A DNA stretch of 64,000 nucleotides, taken from contig WFMF01000446.1 in assembly GCA_011033025.1 (NCBI GenBank), positions 1 to 64,000 of the forward strand, read 5' to 3'. Below the pieces are notes generated by a model that saw only the letters and a program-made list of their open reading frames with translations, was not told the DNA's origin and did no database searches. Source of the stretch: Beroe forskalii. Lineage: Eukaryota > Ctenophora > Nuda > Beroida > Beroidae. Both the position numbers and the translations under genes were made by a program. Shown here piece by piece: positions 10,184-22,907 of this stretch. The stretch's first letter is position 1. The number at the start of each line of letters is the position of its first letter.

Positions 10184-11636
10184 TCAGGGGGCTGGCAAGC
10201 CCCCCGCGGCGGTTTGCGAGCCCGAGGGCCCGAAGGGCCCGAGGGCGAGCATTGGACGTCGATCCTAACAGTGCGAGGGCCGAAGGCCCGAGCCGCGAGC
10301 CCGAGGACCCGAGGGGTCCGAGGGCGAGCATTGGACGGCGGACCTAACAGTGCGAGGGCCGAAGGCCCGAGCGCGAGCCCGAGGACCCGAAGGGTCCGAG
10401 GGCGGGCATTGAACGGCGATACTTACAGTAAACGAGCTTCCGGACATCGGCAGAGAGTTTTGTTAACTTTGCTTGCCAGCCCCCAACTATATGTTTTCAT
10501 GGATTGGCCATATTTCACGTTGAAATTTGAGTAAGTTCCCCTTGCCGAAATCGCACTAAAATTTGAACATCGCATGTTTAGAGGTCAAAGGTGCAACTGT
10601 CAAAATTTCAGATCGATTGGATTAGAAATGGCCAAGTTATTATGACTTGAAATTTGCCAAAATCGAGGGTGTTCTTGTTAAATTGGGTTACGACCATATA
10701 TATACATAGGTATATATATACCTACATAGGTACCTACATACCAATAGAGAACATTTTTAGGTGAAAAGTATACCCTCTTTAAACGGCTATATGTCAGGAA
10801 CCATAAAAGATACAGAGCTCATCGACCCAGCGTTGGAAAGAAGAAAGATAGAACTTGCAAAAAATGACCTTAAAAATTATTTTACGTCATGATAATGGCG
10901 TCATAATGACGTCACAAAACTAAGTATTTCAAATGTCGGTTTTCCCAAAATAGGCGTTTTTCAACGCAATTTTTCGGTATGAAGCTTTTGAGATAGGAAA
11001 AAATGCTCCTGTTAGTGCAGAAAGGATATTCAATGTACTTTTCAAAGATGTGGTCGAAAAGTTATGGGCTCCTTGGGATCATTGAGATATTCGCGCTTGT
11101 TTATAACACTTTGACACGAAAAAGTCGCAAAATATAGCAAAAACGGTAAGGATGATTTTGTTAGAACGGGACCATATTAGAACTTCATCTTTGGATATGT
11201 TGTCGGTCATAGTCCAAAGATTGCAGATGAATGGGTCTCAGATAGCCTATCTAATTTTATGACGTAATTGTGACGTCATCAGTTATGCTAGGTAACGCGA
11301 ATTTTGTTCGCGCAATTTGGCGCAAAATTTCAATATCTGACCACACAAAAAGGGTGATATTTTTTCCCAAAACCAAAAAGGATTTGGTTGTGATGGTCCG
11401 CGGCGGTTTTAAGGCGTTCTTTACTGTAAAACCCATGATATGGAAAAGAACGCGACGGTTAAAACTGCCGCAACGGCACTTTTTCGAAGAATTATAGTTA
11501 CGTGAATGCTGTACATTTTTAAGTGCCGTTGCCGCAGTTTTAACCGTCGCGTTCTTTTCCATATCATGGGTTTTACAGTAGAGAACGCCTTAAAACCGCC
11601 GCGGACCATCACAACCAAATCCTTTTTGGTTTTGGG
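10184..11636. mobile_element. 1.45 kb non-autonomous element with GC-rich minisatellite head and hairpin tail
   Basis: It is absent from copy 2 (about 21848). ATTA flanks it at 10180-10183 and 11637-11640. The head (10184-10490) is a GC-rich tandem array of about 60-70 base units based on CCCGAAGGGCCCGAGG and GCGAGCATTGGAC, bounded by GGGGGCTGGCAAGC and its reverse complement at about 10469-10485. The middle holds AT-rich sequence with TGACGTCA-rich stretches. The tail is an inverted repeat of about 115 bases per arm (11367-11483 and 11520-11638). Related copies occur at 37497-38000 and 38919-40912. No transposase is present and the superfamily is unassigned. Confidence 0.8.
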
Positions 11637-11640
11637 ATTA

Positions 11641-12676
11641 AATTGTATAGAAATTCCGACTGGCAGGCAAACTTTGGATTTTGGGAGATAAAGTTAAGTG
11701 TAAGTAAATTAACTTTCCTGGGGAAAACGTGGACCGTGGTATTTCACCATTCAGGCTGTGGTGTTACTGATGTACACTGGATATACCATAATGTATCCCG
11801 AAGTTTCACACAAATTTTCAGTTTAACGACACAGTCTAGCCCAGGCTTTCACAAACCTTTATCCTTGCTAGAAGTTCGAATTCCATTTTAACATGATTTA
11901 TGATAAGTATGTATATATTGTATTTATACAGGAACTGACCGGAATAAGGGTTTCATAAATCCAGTCCCCAGTCCTGTGACATAATATCTAATTATCCATG
12001 AAAATTTATATTCCTCAAACTGAATAGCCGTCTACCTATTTGAAAGTTGTTTGCAGGACAATCACCGAGAAAATTATCGTGCTTTCTCTTTTCTCTTATG
12101 AACATTTATAATCAATAATTTTCGACCACGAGTGAAATACCAGAACTCAATAACAACTCTTAGAAGTCCTGACAAAAGTTAAGTCATCCCGACCCCGACT
12201 TCAATCTATATTCCCGTTGGTGACTGCATTTATTATAGTTAGGGTATTGGAAATGTTTATTGTTTAATAATAATGTTCATAGCATTCTTTATATCGAAGC
12301 ACACGTCAGTTGTTTCCAGAATTTCTTGTTTTCTCAAGTATCCCATGACATGGAGATTGTAGTCAAGGTTCAAATAAAATTGGTTTGAAAATTATATTTT
12401 GAAAAATATCCAAGTTGGATTTTATTTGATGTTTTGCTGATTACCAACTCCGGCCTACTTCGCATTCAGTTCTGTTATTAAATTCAGCTGTTAAATTTTG
12501 ACTGAAATATAACAGTACTATTATGTTACAAATATCTCACATATTATTTTTAGATGAAACTATTTGCTTTTACTGTTCAAGCGGTATAAGATGTTTACAG
12601 TATAACTGTGCCATTTCTCCCATCTAGAATCTAGATGATCACATAGCCGTTCATAGCACTACAATCTGGCACCAGA
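11641..12676. other. Intergenic DNA and putative RPRD1 promoter/5' UTR (copy 1)
   Basis: No gene is seen. It matches 21850-22907 almost perfectly, apart from small indels near 12360 and 12530. Confidence 0.55.
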
Positions 12677-14748
12677 ATGTCATTCAACACGGGAAGTTTT
12701 GTCGGTGAGTCAAAACTCTGAATTCTAATGTAACATGTACATCTCAGCTCAGGGTATGTTTAGAGTATATCATTACTGTGTAGCGGAAAATGAAGTCATC
12801 AAGAACTTTGTCAATTATCTGCTCTCTGTGCTTTTAATTCTTCACAATGGCACATAGAAATCATTTAAAAAGATACTCATTGATGTTCTACATTCTAGTC
12901 ATGAGTGACAATAATATAATAGTCTAGATTACTATCAGACTATTTGACCCCACAGGCAAGCTGATAGAACTGAACCACAGTCAACAAAGCATCCAGACTC
13001 TGAGTGGTTGGGCAATCCACCACCGCCGTAATGCACAGCAGATTGTGGACGTGTGGTTCCAACAACTTACCAAATGTAAGTTAGTGGTGGACTTTATCTT
13101 TAATCTTTCAATGAATACAGGCAGCGTAAGGTATCAAAATTCAAGGAATTTCTCTTGGAACTATCGCTTTAATGACAAAATCCTATTCCTATCAGAAGTG
13201 AAAAGTAATTGTCACGTTTCAGCCCCCAAAGAGAGGAAGCTCCTCTTCATGTTCCTTAGCAACGATATCATACAGAACAGCAAGAGAAAGGGAAACGAGT
13301 TTACTCAGGAGTTCTCCCGGGTCTTGCCTGACGCCCTGTCACACACTTACAAGTTAGTTACATTCTTACATAGATTGGTAGATAAGGATTATGGGTATTT
13401 CATTTTATCTTGATTACGATTCAAGAACTTTTAAAGAGGTATAAGTTTACTAAGTTACTAGTTTAAATGTTTATTTACTGATATGAGAAATATTTTCATC
13501 AGAAGCTTCCAAGAATCATGTGATGATTGTGGTAGAGAATTTTGTGCCCATGCCACATGTTTTAACGTCAAATTCCTGAGTATTCATCACTAAACTACAC
13601 ACTAACAATGCAACACTTTCACCAGGAGTGCTGTGGACGATATAAAGACAGTGAAACAGATTGACAGGATCCTTTCCATCTGGAAGGAAAGGGAGATATT
13701 CGGCAAGGACTTCATTGAGAAACTCCAATCCTACCGACCCAAGGCTCTGGGGGCGGAGTCACAGGACACAGATCCGGTGGACTCCTCCATAACTTCACCC
13801 ACCAAGAAGAGAATCAGATCAACTTCAGACTCAGGTGCAGCGAGTACTGCGTGTTGTTACTTCGTGGTACTTTGTGTTGCTTACCAAACACTGACTACTA
13901 AGGTGGCATAAATTCAATCTCGTTTACTGTGCGGCCAATTTCAGTTGTCACCGATCTGGCTAACCACCAAAAGCTCTCAACAAGAGATAAGCAGAGAGTA
14001 TAACATTGAGATCTCTCATCCGGCCATTATTAATTTTGCAATCAATCCGCGCAGCATAATAAGGTACTCATGAAATATAAACTATGTATTCAATGTAAAT
14101 GTAACCTCGACCTTAGCTGACATGTTATATTTCGCATCAGCACCGGACCCCGACACAGTAATCAGATCACTAATCAACTTGGAGCGAAGCAGTGCTCTCC
14201 AAGACAGCCGGATCAAGCAACAGTTCTCCACCATTCCTAACGAGGTGTGGAATGTCCAGGCTGTAGAGAAGATAACTGACCGGAAGAGACTCGAATCTCT
14301 CCTAAAGTCGGTGGACAGCAGCTATGATCTGATATCAGAACACCGCATTAAGTTACAGGTTGGACAAGTGCACGGTGTGTTGTTGTTATATTATCAATCT
14401 GTTTTAATGTGTTTCAGCTGTTATATCAACACAGAGACATGATCAGACAGAAACATGTGTTGATCGAATAACTGCAACTTTGTACTGTGTTTTGTAGACT
14501 AAAATCTATTGTTCGGCCTTCTAGAATGTTTACATTCGAACTTACAATCCTTGTAACATAACATATTGGGGCCCCAACGCACGGATTAACACACTTGAAT
14601 TATCATCACGTTGGATAGCGTTGAAAATAACGTACTTCCCTTAATTCCTCAGAACGAGTTCCAGGAACGGAACAAGGTAGCTACCATGTTGAAGGAGTTT
14701 GTAATGCATCAGAAGGACCAGTTGAGGAATGTTGAGAGCAGACTCACG
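12677..14748 (+). CDS. RPRD1: RPRD1 (CID-domain RNA polymerase II CTD-binding protein), copy 1, exons 1-6
   Basis: Coding exons are 12677-12704, 12956-13075, 13223-13352, 13626-13834, 14141-14358 and 14653-14748, all bounded by GT-AG and in consistent phase (235 codons through exon 5, 32 in exon 6). The product matches RPRD1A/B. The CID domain (LIELNHSQQSIQTLSGWAIHH, then LLFMFLSNDIIQNSKRKG and IDRILSIWKERE) covers about residues 8-135, followed by a Pro/Ser linker and a coiled-coil region starting near DTVIRSLINLE. The family binds the phosphorylated C-terminal repeats of RNA polymerase II in the nucleus. The last coding exon is not present between exon 6 and copy 2, so this copy is 3' truncated unless it splices over copy 2 to 33742. 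Confidence 0.9.
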
Positions 14749-15155
14749 GTAACTTAAGATTTCACTTGCCTTTATACACTTTTATATTTGTACTTTTATA
14801 TTTGTCTCCTAGGAGCACGATAATAGACCAAAATGTGGACAATATTGACATATTTCAAAATTGGGACAAATTACAAAATTGCTTCTAGAAAAATGTAATA
14901 CCAAACCTTTTGAACCCTATAGATTCAAGCAATCAGCCATTGGTCCACAGAAATTTGTCAACATTTCCCCCAATTTTGTTCCAAATCCGGCGAAAAATCA
15001 TATATTTAAAACTGGCGCGCGGTTTTCAAAGTCTTTTTTACTGTCAAAAGGACCCATCACGACTGTATCAATTACGCGCAGTAGTGCTTTGATGATAAAT
15101 CTTATATTGTGCATGCATGACCCGGGTGAGTACTTTATTAAGCCCACCGCTGTCA

Positions 15156-18044
15156 TAGTCCGGTCGAAAACAAACAAATTTTGAAGAGTTAGGGAACTAA
15201 CTTGCAGCAATGACTTAGGGTGTTTTTTCGATTCAATATGGTCACAGGAGTCACCAAACCAAAATCCCCTAAAAATCCGGTCGGCACTTTTCGAGATATG
15301 GCCACGTGCCCTTTTTTTAACCGTGGAATTTTTGGTGAAAAATCTGAATTTCAAGATTTTGAGCTTTATAGGCAGGATAATACACTAAATCCACTTATTT
15401 TTTGCACGAGAAAACGATGCAACTGTTATTTTTTGGCTATAATCATTGTTGAGGCCAATTGTCACGCCCATTTTTATCGTGGGAATTTTGGGCAGAATTC
15501 CAAATTTTAAAAAATTTTGAGCTATACACGCAAGATTATACACTAAACCCACTAATTTTGCACGAGAAAACGATGCAACTGTTATTTTTTGGCTATAATC
15601 ATTGCTGAGGCCAATAATTGGCCGCCCATTTTTATCGCGGAATTTTTGGGCAGCCGGCAGAATTCCAAATTGGAAAATTTTGAGCTATACAGGCAAGATT
15701 ATACACTAAACCCGCTTATTTCTGCACGAGAAAACGATGCAACTGTTATTTTTTGGCTATAAATTTTGCTGAGACAAATTATTGACCACACCATTTTATC
15801 GTGGGAATTTTGAGCAAAATCTAAATTTCAAAATTCTGAACAATACACTAAACCTAATTTATTTTTACACGAAAAAAAACGATGCAACTGTTTATTTGTA
15901 GCTATAACCCCCATGGAAGCCAATCATGCACAACGCAAATTTTTGCCCGTGAGAATTAGGTCGAAATTATTAATTGGTTAAATACTTTCGCTCCTATGAC
16001 GTGTACATTGTATAATGAAAATATAGGTAGGTATGTTAATATATTGTAAACACCTATGAAGTTTCGATCGGTGTATATAATACGTAGATCCTTGCCTAAC
16101 ACACTGTGAAATGCCCATAACACACTGTGAAATGCCCATATGTCCTAGTACCAGTACTCTCTTATGACCCTCCGTCTTTCTAGTACACTTTTGTGGCTTT
16201 CTTACACACCTTGCGCGATTTTTCAACGCAGTCTGTGTCTGCTTAAAACGTTCCTATTTGATCTTTTAAAACAGTGCTATATCTTCCAACTCACTCTTAT
16301 GCCTTCCTAGCACACTGCTGTGTCTTCATAACACACCTGCGTCTTCCTAACACACTCGTGTGATTTCCAACTCATTCAGGTGTATTTCAACACACTCTTG
16401 TGACTTCCTACTACACTTCTGTATCTTCCAAGTACACTCCTGTCTTCCTAAGACACTCTGTAACTTTGTATCACACTCCTATGACTTTAAAATAAATTCT
16501 TCTTCTTCTCAATATGTTCCTGTTTCTATTGTATCTGTATCTTCAACTCATTCATAAACAATCCTTGTGACATTCTTTTGTGACTTCAAACTTTTAAAAC
16601 ACTCTTAAATGTATTTTTGTATTTTGTGACTCTCTTACACGCACTCTTGCATCTTTCCTAACGTACGTGCACGTGACTTTTTAATACTCATGTGATGCTT
16701 AAACGCTCTCTGTATCTTCCTTTCGAACACAATTTTGTGGCTTTCTATAACAATCCTGTGTCTTCCGATACACTGTTTTGTCTTCTCAGCACACCCATAC
16801 TTCGTCTTTATCCATTTTTATGGCTTTCCAATAGGTACTGATTAGTACTAAGACACTCCTGTGAGTTCTAAAACCAAAGGTGTGTCTTCCAACTCACTTT
16901 TATGACTTACCAACACACATAACTCACTACTGTATTTTTCCATCACACTCTAATATGGCTCCCAAATAAGTTCTTTGTGACTTTCTAACATACTCCCCTG
17001 CGTCTTCTGAAACGCTCTTGCTCATTTCCAAACACAAAATAAGACATTCGTGCGACCTAACTACATTCTGATGCTTCTTTGCGCATTGTTCTCGCACGAT
17101 TTCTTGTCGCTGCATCCTCTTTACTTTCTTCCATGACTTTCAGCACATATAATTGTGACGTCTCATGTCTTAACACACTATTGCGTCTTCCGGTACACTT
17201 CTTGGTCACCATCGGAGTACTTGTATTTTTCTAACACAAATCAATATCTTTCCAACATACTCGTGTGTCTATATCGCACATTCTTGCTTATTCCAACTCA
17301 CTCTGAATAAATTTTCCACCAATTTCTGTGTGTTTAAAGGATGTTAGAAAATATGAAGCTGCAAAAAAAATAAGTGGTTTAGTATATAATCTTGCCTGCA
17401 GAGCTCAAAATTTTAAATTTGTATTTTTGCCCAAGACCTTAATGATAAAAATGGGCGGCCAATTATTGGCCTCAGCAAAATTTATAGCCAAAAATAATAG
17501 TTGCATCGTTTTCTCGTGCAAAAATAAGTGGGTTTAGTGTATAATCTTGCCTGTATAGCTTCAAACTTTTCAAATTTGGAATTCTGCCCAAAATTCTACT
17601 CGATAAAATGAGCGTGGCCAATTATTGGCCTCAGCAATGATTATAACCAAAAAATAACAGTTGCATCTGTTTTTCTCGTGCAAAATAAGTGGATTCAGTG
17701 TATTATCTTGCGTGTATAGCTCCAAAATTTTGAAATTTAGATTTTTGGTCTAAAATTCTGAATGATAAAATGGAAGTAAATAAATTATTGGCCTCGGCAA
17801 TGAAGTTATAACCAAAAAAATAACAGTTGCATCGTTTTCTCAGTAAAAAATATAGATTTAGTGTATATTTTGTTTAAAAGCTCAAAATCTTGAAATTAGA
17901 TTTTCACCAAAATCTCACAAGCAAATATATCTAGAAAAGTGCTGACCGGATTTAGATTAATTGGGACTCCTGGGGACCATATTGAACGAAAAAACCCAAG
18001 TCATTTCTTTTTGTTCCTGACCGATCTTATTTTCGACTGGACTA
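15156..18044. mobile_element. 2.9 kb foldback element with tandem-repeat arms and minisatellite core
   Basis: Copy 2 reads through the site uninterrupted near 25345. TCA occurs on each side (15153-15155 and 18045-18047), and the ends are inverted (TAGTCCGGTCG and CGACTGGACTA). Each arm of about 700-800 bases holds four or five units of about 130 bases (15351-15960 and, inverted, 17340-17935), carrying GCACGAGAAAACGATGCAACTG. The core (about 15990-17330) is a degenerate minisatellite of about 22-24 bases around CTTCCTAACACACTCCTGTG. No protein is encoded. The architecture recalls foldback elements of Drosophila (FB, Galileo) and TU elements of sea urchin. Confidence 0.85.
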
Positions 18045-18155
18045 TCATTGTTCATAAAAAAGCAAATGAAACTATAAGGGGGTTCCAATTTATTTTAAAC
18101 AAACCCCTTCATTGCGGATATGATTATCAATTTATCATTTCAAAAGGAGCTGAAC

Positions 18156-18709
18156 CAGAGGGCCCCACACGGACCCCCTCAAAAACCCTTCCAATTGAGT
18201 TGAAACGGTCCCAAACCCGTCAAAACCACAAACCTTTAAAACCTATTGAGAACCCGTCCTCTCTAAAAAGAAAAGAAACCCGTTTGACCTGTCAAAAAAC
18301 CCCCAAAACCTTGAGAACCCGCCCCTAAAAATTTTTTTTAAGAACCCTTCACAGCCTGTCCCGCAAACTTTTGAACGGAAAACAATGGAAAAATAGATTA
18401 ATTCTAATATTACAAATGAAATTCTTGATCGTCTTCCTGAGCCTCTGCTTCATTAATTACTGTTCTAAATTTTTGAATTTCAGTTGTTTTAACCATTTGA
18501 CTTTGACTAAATTATCTGTAAATATCTGAAAACTCATCTCTGAAACGAAATTGACTGTTTTAGTACAGATAGGTCAAGAAATTTCGAAAGCGGGTTGAAT
18601 TAAATCAGGGAGTAAAATTGTGGCGGGCAAAATTTTGGTAGGTTGAAAATATGGGGATTTTTTCGAAAAATCCCCAAATTACAACCTTTATAAATAGACC
18701 TCCTAAGGT
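18156..18709. other. Junction between the two duplication copies, partly poor-quality sequence
   Basis: Homology to copy 2 fades at about 18155, and copy 2 itself begins at 18710. Bases 18150-18350 are a run of C- and A-inflated homopolymers (CCCCC, AAAACCC patterns) unlike the surrounding DNA. No gene is seen. Confidence 0.6.
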
Positions 18710-18747
18710 ACTTGTTCTCATTACTTACATTTGAGTGCTCCCTGCTC

Positions 18748-20035
18748 ATGGCATTGTCTAACAAGGAACTTGATCAAATTCTTCAAATAGTCAGCAGTGA
18801 AGCATCTCTGAGCAGTAATCTTGATGCCATTGCACTTTCATTTCATAAAGATTTCAACAGATCAGAACATTTTAAAGTTGGAATGGCACTAATAACACTT
18901 CTACAGAACAAAGATCTGTTAGAAAGGCCAGCTGAAAGGATTGCTGCATTATATTTGTTATTTGAGATGTATAGGTCTGAGTCATTCAGTGTTAACCCAT
19001 TTGCACCTTTATTCCACAGCTTAGTTCAAGAATCTAGTTCGAACTCTAACCAAGTGGTTTCTCCTGAGGTCTATTTTATAAGTCTTATCACATCACCATC
19101 AGCTAGAGATATTTTCAAGATGAATCCTAATCAGATTATTAAAGCTGCTCAAGAATGCACAACAAAACAGATTTTTCGTCATTTAAGATTGAATGCACAA
19201 ATCAATGGTAATCTTCATGGAAATTTTGAAAATAACTTCAGGGACATCTGCTATCATACCTGATCAAGAAAGTGATGAAAAAAATTTAACTGAACAGACT
19301 GAAACTATCTCTAAGCTTAGTATCTGGATCATTCCTCCATCCCTTTCAACATTTGAACCCATGTTCATTAGACCTCCTCCTCCATTGCATGAAGACATTA
19401 ATGAATTACTTTAGCTGAATCCCAAACAGTTCAGAGTATACTTTTGAATGGGAACTCTTTTGTCAATAATAGTTCTACTGACAATGAGATACGCAAACTC
19501 ATCACCAAAGCTCTTAAAGCTACTTTGCCTCAACAGCAGCAAAACTTTATCAGAGAAGAAATTAATAAGAATCCAAAGCTCATTTATCACATTGGACTTA
19601 CTCCTTCAAAACTGCCTGCCCTGGTGGAAAATAACTGCAAGATAGCCCTTGAAGTGCTATTGCATCTGTCACAGAGCAATCAGCTCACTGAGTATTTTAC
19701 AGTCCTTGTAAATATGGAGTTGTCTGTTCATTCCATGGAAGTAATGAATGAGCTGCTTAGTAGAGTAGTTTTGCCACCAGAATATATCCACCATTATATT
19801 ACAAAATGCATCTCACATTGTGAAAATTGTAAAGATAGACTCATTCAGCATAGGTTTGTTAGACTTGTATGTGTTTTTCTAAGTTCATTGATAAGGAATA
19901 ATGTTATCGATGTGAAGGACCTTTTCATTGAAGTACAAGCATTTTGCATTGATTTCAGTCGAATAAGAGAAGCTGCTGGTCTTTTTAGACTTTTAAAGCA
20001 AATGGATAATGGTGGGAGCAGAAATTACCGCCTAG
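18748..20035 (+). pseudogene. CNOT11: CNOT11, broken second copy
   Basis: It is nearly identical to 7397-8683 but has several one- and two-base length changes. Compensating changes lie near 19167-19172. An extra T near 19225 leaves the frame, with more changes near 19314, 19352, 19420 and 19456, and an extra G near 20013. A TGG to TAG change near 19412 adds a stop. Most differences sit in or beside homopolymers, so sequencing error in one haplotype is as likely as true decay. The last 180 residues remain readable in one frame. The splice-acceptor-like TTTCAG upstream of the start in copy 1 is TTTGAG here. Confidence 0.85.
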
Positions 20036-20554
20036 CAAATTATTTGAATTAAATTATCTTAGTGTTACTTAGTTATGAATGAGGAATCAAAATGCATCTA
20101 AATTTCTACCTATTGACTTTTCCATAATATGATCATGTGGGAAACCCATCAATTGGATGCACAGACAATTGGATGTTTGGTAAACATCGTGAGTGTGGTA
20201 CCATTGCCCCCAGCATTTGTTTGTTTTATTTTGGACGATTATTTTATTTTAAACGTCTAAGCTTGATCAAAAACCTGATCACTGGAATTGTGACTTTTTA
20301 TACTTGATCCTTAAAGTTCAGCTTTCACAGAGGAATTTAATCAAAAGTAACAGGTGATAAAAAATGGGACTATTTTCAAAAGAAACCCCAGATGCCTATT
20401 GCCCATCCTTGAAAGAAGTGACAAAGGTTGTATAATGTTTATTCAAAATTGGTTCGAATTGATGTTTACTGACAACTTTTTGGGCCATACCATGATGAGT
20501 TCAACCGTACTGGTTGTCTATGCACAGAAAGTTTTAGGGCAAGTCCATAACTAT

Positions 20555-21104
20555 TAGTACAGAATATTTATACGTCACGAATTTTATACGGATATTATTT
20601 ATACGACATTAAATTTATACGATTTTATCAGCAACCATGAGGAAATAGAAATTCGGTTTAATGAATTAAGTAAAAATTTTGAAATTAATTATTCAATGTG
20701 AGACGTATTCTTCTCACGGCTTCCGCGCTATTAGCTGCAGACCATTCTTGTAAAATAATTCGCTTTCCTTCTGGTGTCTTAAAGTAAGTAAAAGCATTTG
20801 ATATTGTCTTTGCATGCAGAGTTCGAAAAACAGCTTTTCCTGTATTTACTTTGATGTCATCTACTCGTGTAGAAATGTTAAGGCATCTAGTAATCTAATC
20901 ACTAATATAATCAGCACTAGCAATTAGCATCCTGTTCAATACGTTTCATAATGTACGGTTTACAGTCAGATCAAGTGGCGACAAGAATGGAAAATTTGTA
21001 CGACACAGTAATTTATACTTCATAAATTTTATACGACATGAAATTTATACGAAAAAATCAAAATTCGTATAAATATTGTGATGTATAAATATTCTGTACT
21101 AAGG
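20555..21104. mobile_element. 550-bp DNA transposon derivative with TIRs
   Basis: Copy 1 lacks it (site near 9202). TAT flanks it (20552-20554 and 21105-21107). The termini are inverted repeats built on TTAGTACAGAATATTTATAC, followed by degenerate TTTATACGA units. A short open frame sits on the minus strand inside it, so it may be an internally deleted autonomous element rather than a simple MITE. Confidence 0.8.
20685..20894 (-). CDS. Residual open frame inside the 550-bp transposon
   Basis: It has 69 codons open to a TAA at 20685-20687, with no start codon of its own. It includes TRVDDIKVNTGKAVFRTL, AFTYFKTPEGKRIILQEW and a terminal EAVRRIRLTLNN. Its composition looks like real protein and it ends just before the terminal repeats. 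It is likely the C-terminal remnant of the element's transposase. The family is not recognised. Confidence 0.4.
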   Translation of the reverse strand: MTRCLNISTRVDDIKVNTGKAVFRTLHAKTISNAFTYFKTPEGKRIILQEWSAANSAEAVRRIRLTLNN

Positions 21105-22907
21105 TATATCCTGTGATAATCAATTAAAATAAGCAATCATTGAGCTAATGTCAATAAAATTTTCGTCTGTGCATGACTTAGTGAAAACAAAGTATTTGAC
21201 AAATGCAATTTCACTTCTTCAGCACCAAGAAATCCCATTCATGAACTGTAAGCATTGAAATCTGAATTTATAACTTTTTCAGACCACCACACCAGTTGCC
21301 AATTAAATAACATTACCTATAGTATAGAGATACATAACAAAAACTCAAAATAACACGTTTTACTCAACTAGTATAACCACGTGGTAAAGAAATGGTGGTT
21401 TTGACAGTTCAAAAGGGGGTCAAGATGAAAATAATCTAATGATAAAACCGGCAGAGGACATAAACCTGCAAGTCCCATTTTTGTAATCACCCGTAATAAG
21501 TGGGTAGCCACGATTAGGTATTATGTTTAAATGTTTAAATTTATAATATTTGTATAGTGAATATATTTATTAGAACTTGCTGAGAGAAAATTTTGATAGT
21601 TTGGGGGTAATTATATCGGTTTATTTAATCCAAATTATGCTCATTCGTGGAAATTGTGGTAGCAGTATCTATTATATTCAGTAAAACACAGAATTTTGAG
21701 ACCTCAGAACACTTCAGAATGATATTCTCAATTTTCATGAAAAACAATTTCAAATTTTACCTGCCATTCCAATTGATATTTATATAACATGAAAAATATC
21801 TGTCCATATTCAAGGTTTCAAAAGGAAGCAGTAATTGTGTACATATTATTAAATTGTATAAAAATTCCGACTGGCAGGCAAACTTTGGATTTTGGGAGAT
21901 AAAGTTAAGTGTAAGTAAATTAACTTTCCTGGGGAAAACGTGGACCGTGGTATTTCACCATTCAGGCTGTGGTGTTACTGATGTACACTGGATATACCAT
22001 AATGTATCCCGAAGTTTCACACAAATTTTCAGTTTAACGACACAGTCTAGCCCAGGCTTTCACAAACCTTTATCCTTGCTAGAAGTTCGAATTCCATTTT
22101 AACATGATTTATGATAAGTATGTATATATTGTATTTATACAGGAACTGACCGGAATAAGGGTTTCATAAATCCAGTCCCCAGTCCTGTGACATAATATCT
22201 AATTATCCATGAAAATTTATATTCCTCAAACTGAATAGCCGTCTACCTATTTGAAAGTTGTTTGCAGGACAATCACCGAGAAAATTATCGTGCTTTCTCT
22301 TTTCTCTTATGAACATTTATAATCAATAATTTTCGACCACGAGTGAAATACCAGAACTCAATAACAACTCTTAGAAGTCCTGACAAAAGTTAAGTCATCC
22401 CGACCCCGACTTCAATCTATATTCCCGTTGGTGACTGCATTTATTATAGTTAGGGTATTGGAAATGTTTATTGTTTAATAATAATGTTCATAGCATTCTT
22501 TATATCGAAGCACACGTCAGTTGTTTCCAGAATTTCTTGTTTTCTCAAGTATCCCATGACATGTATCCCACCATGTAGATTGTAGTCAAGGTTCAAATGA
22601 AATTGGTTTGAAAATTATATTTTGAAAAATATCCAAGTTGGATTTTATTTGATGTTTTGCTGATTACCTACTCCGGCCTACTTCGCATTCAGTTCTGTTA
22701 TTAAATTCAGCTGTTAAATTTTGACTGAAATATAACAGTACTATTATAAATTTATGTTACAAATATCTCACATATTATTTTTAGATGAAACTATTTGCTT
22801 TTACTGTTCAAGTGGTATAAGATGTTTACAGTATAACTGTGCCATTTCTCCCATCTAGAATCTAGATGATCACATAGCCGTTCATAGCACTACAACCTGG
22901 CATCAGA

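Larger units (their letters stand above)
7359..18155 (+). repeat. Large duplication, copy 1 (CNOT11 plus RPRD1 exons 1-6)
   Basis: Homology with copy 2 starts at 7359/18710 (ACTTGTTCTCATTAC) and continues through CNOT11, the intergenic DNA and RPRD1 exons 1-6 to about 18155/25480. The right end of the homology is split by the 15156-18044 insertion. Copy 1 has three insertions that copy 2 lacks (9357-9589, 10184-11636 and 15156-18044). Exons and parts of the spacer are nearly identical, whereas some RPRD1 introns differ strongly. Confidence 0.85.

Noticed and set aside
10118-10534. Arg/Gly/Pro-rich open frames on both strands, also at 37391-37865
   Set aside because: They are translations of the GC-rich minisatellite units. 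Both strands are open because the unit lacks stops.
10184-11636. Helitron
   Set aside because: It starts with TC, but the right end lacks a CTRR terminus and the flanks show an ATTA duplication.
11257-11691. Overlapping open frames on both strands around the hairpin, also at 39620-40894
   Set aside because: They read through the two arms of the inverted repeat, so the same peptide appears on both strands.
12677-14748. Copy 1 as a complete RPRD1 gene
   Set aside because: No last exon was found between 14749 and copy 2. Only the exon at 33742 fits.
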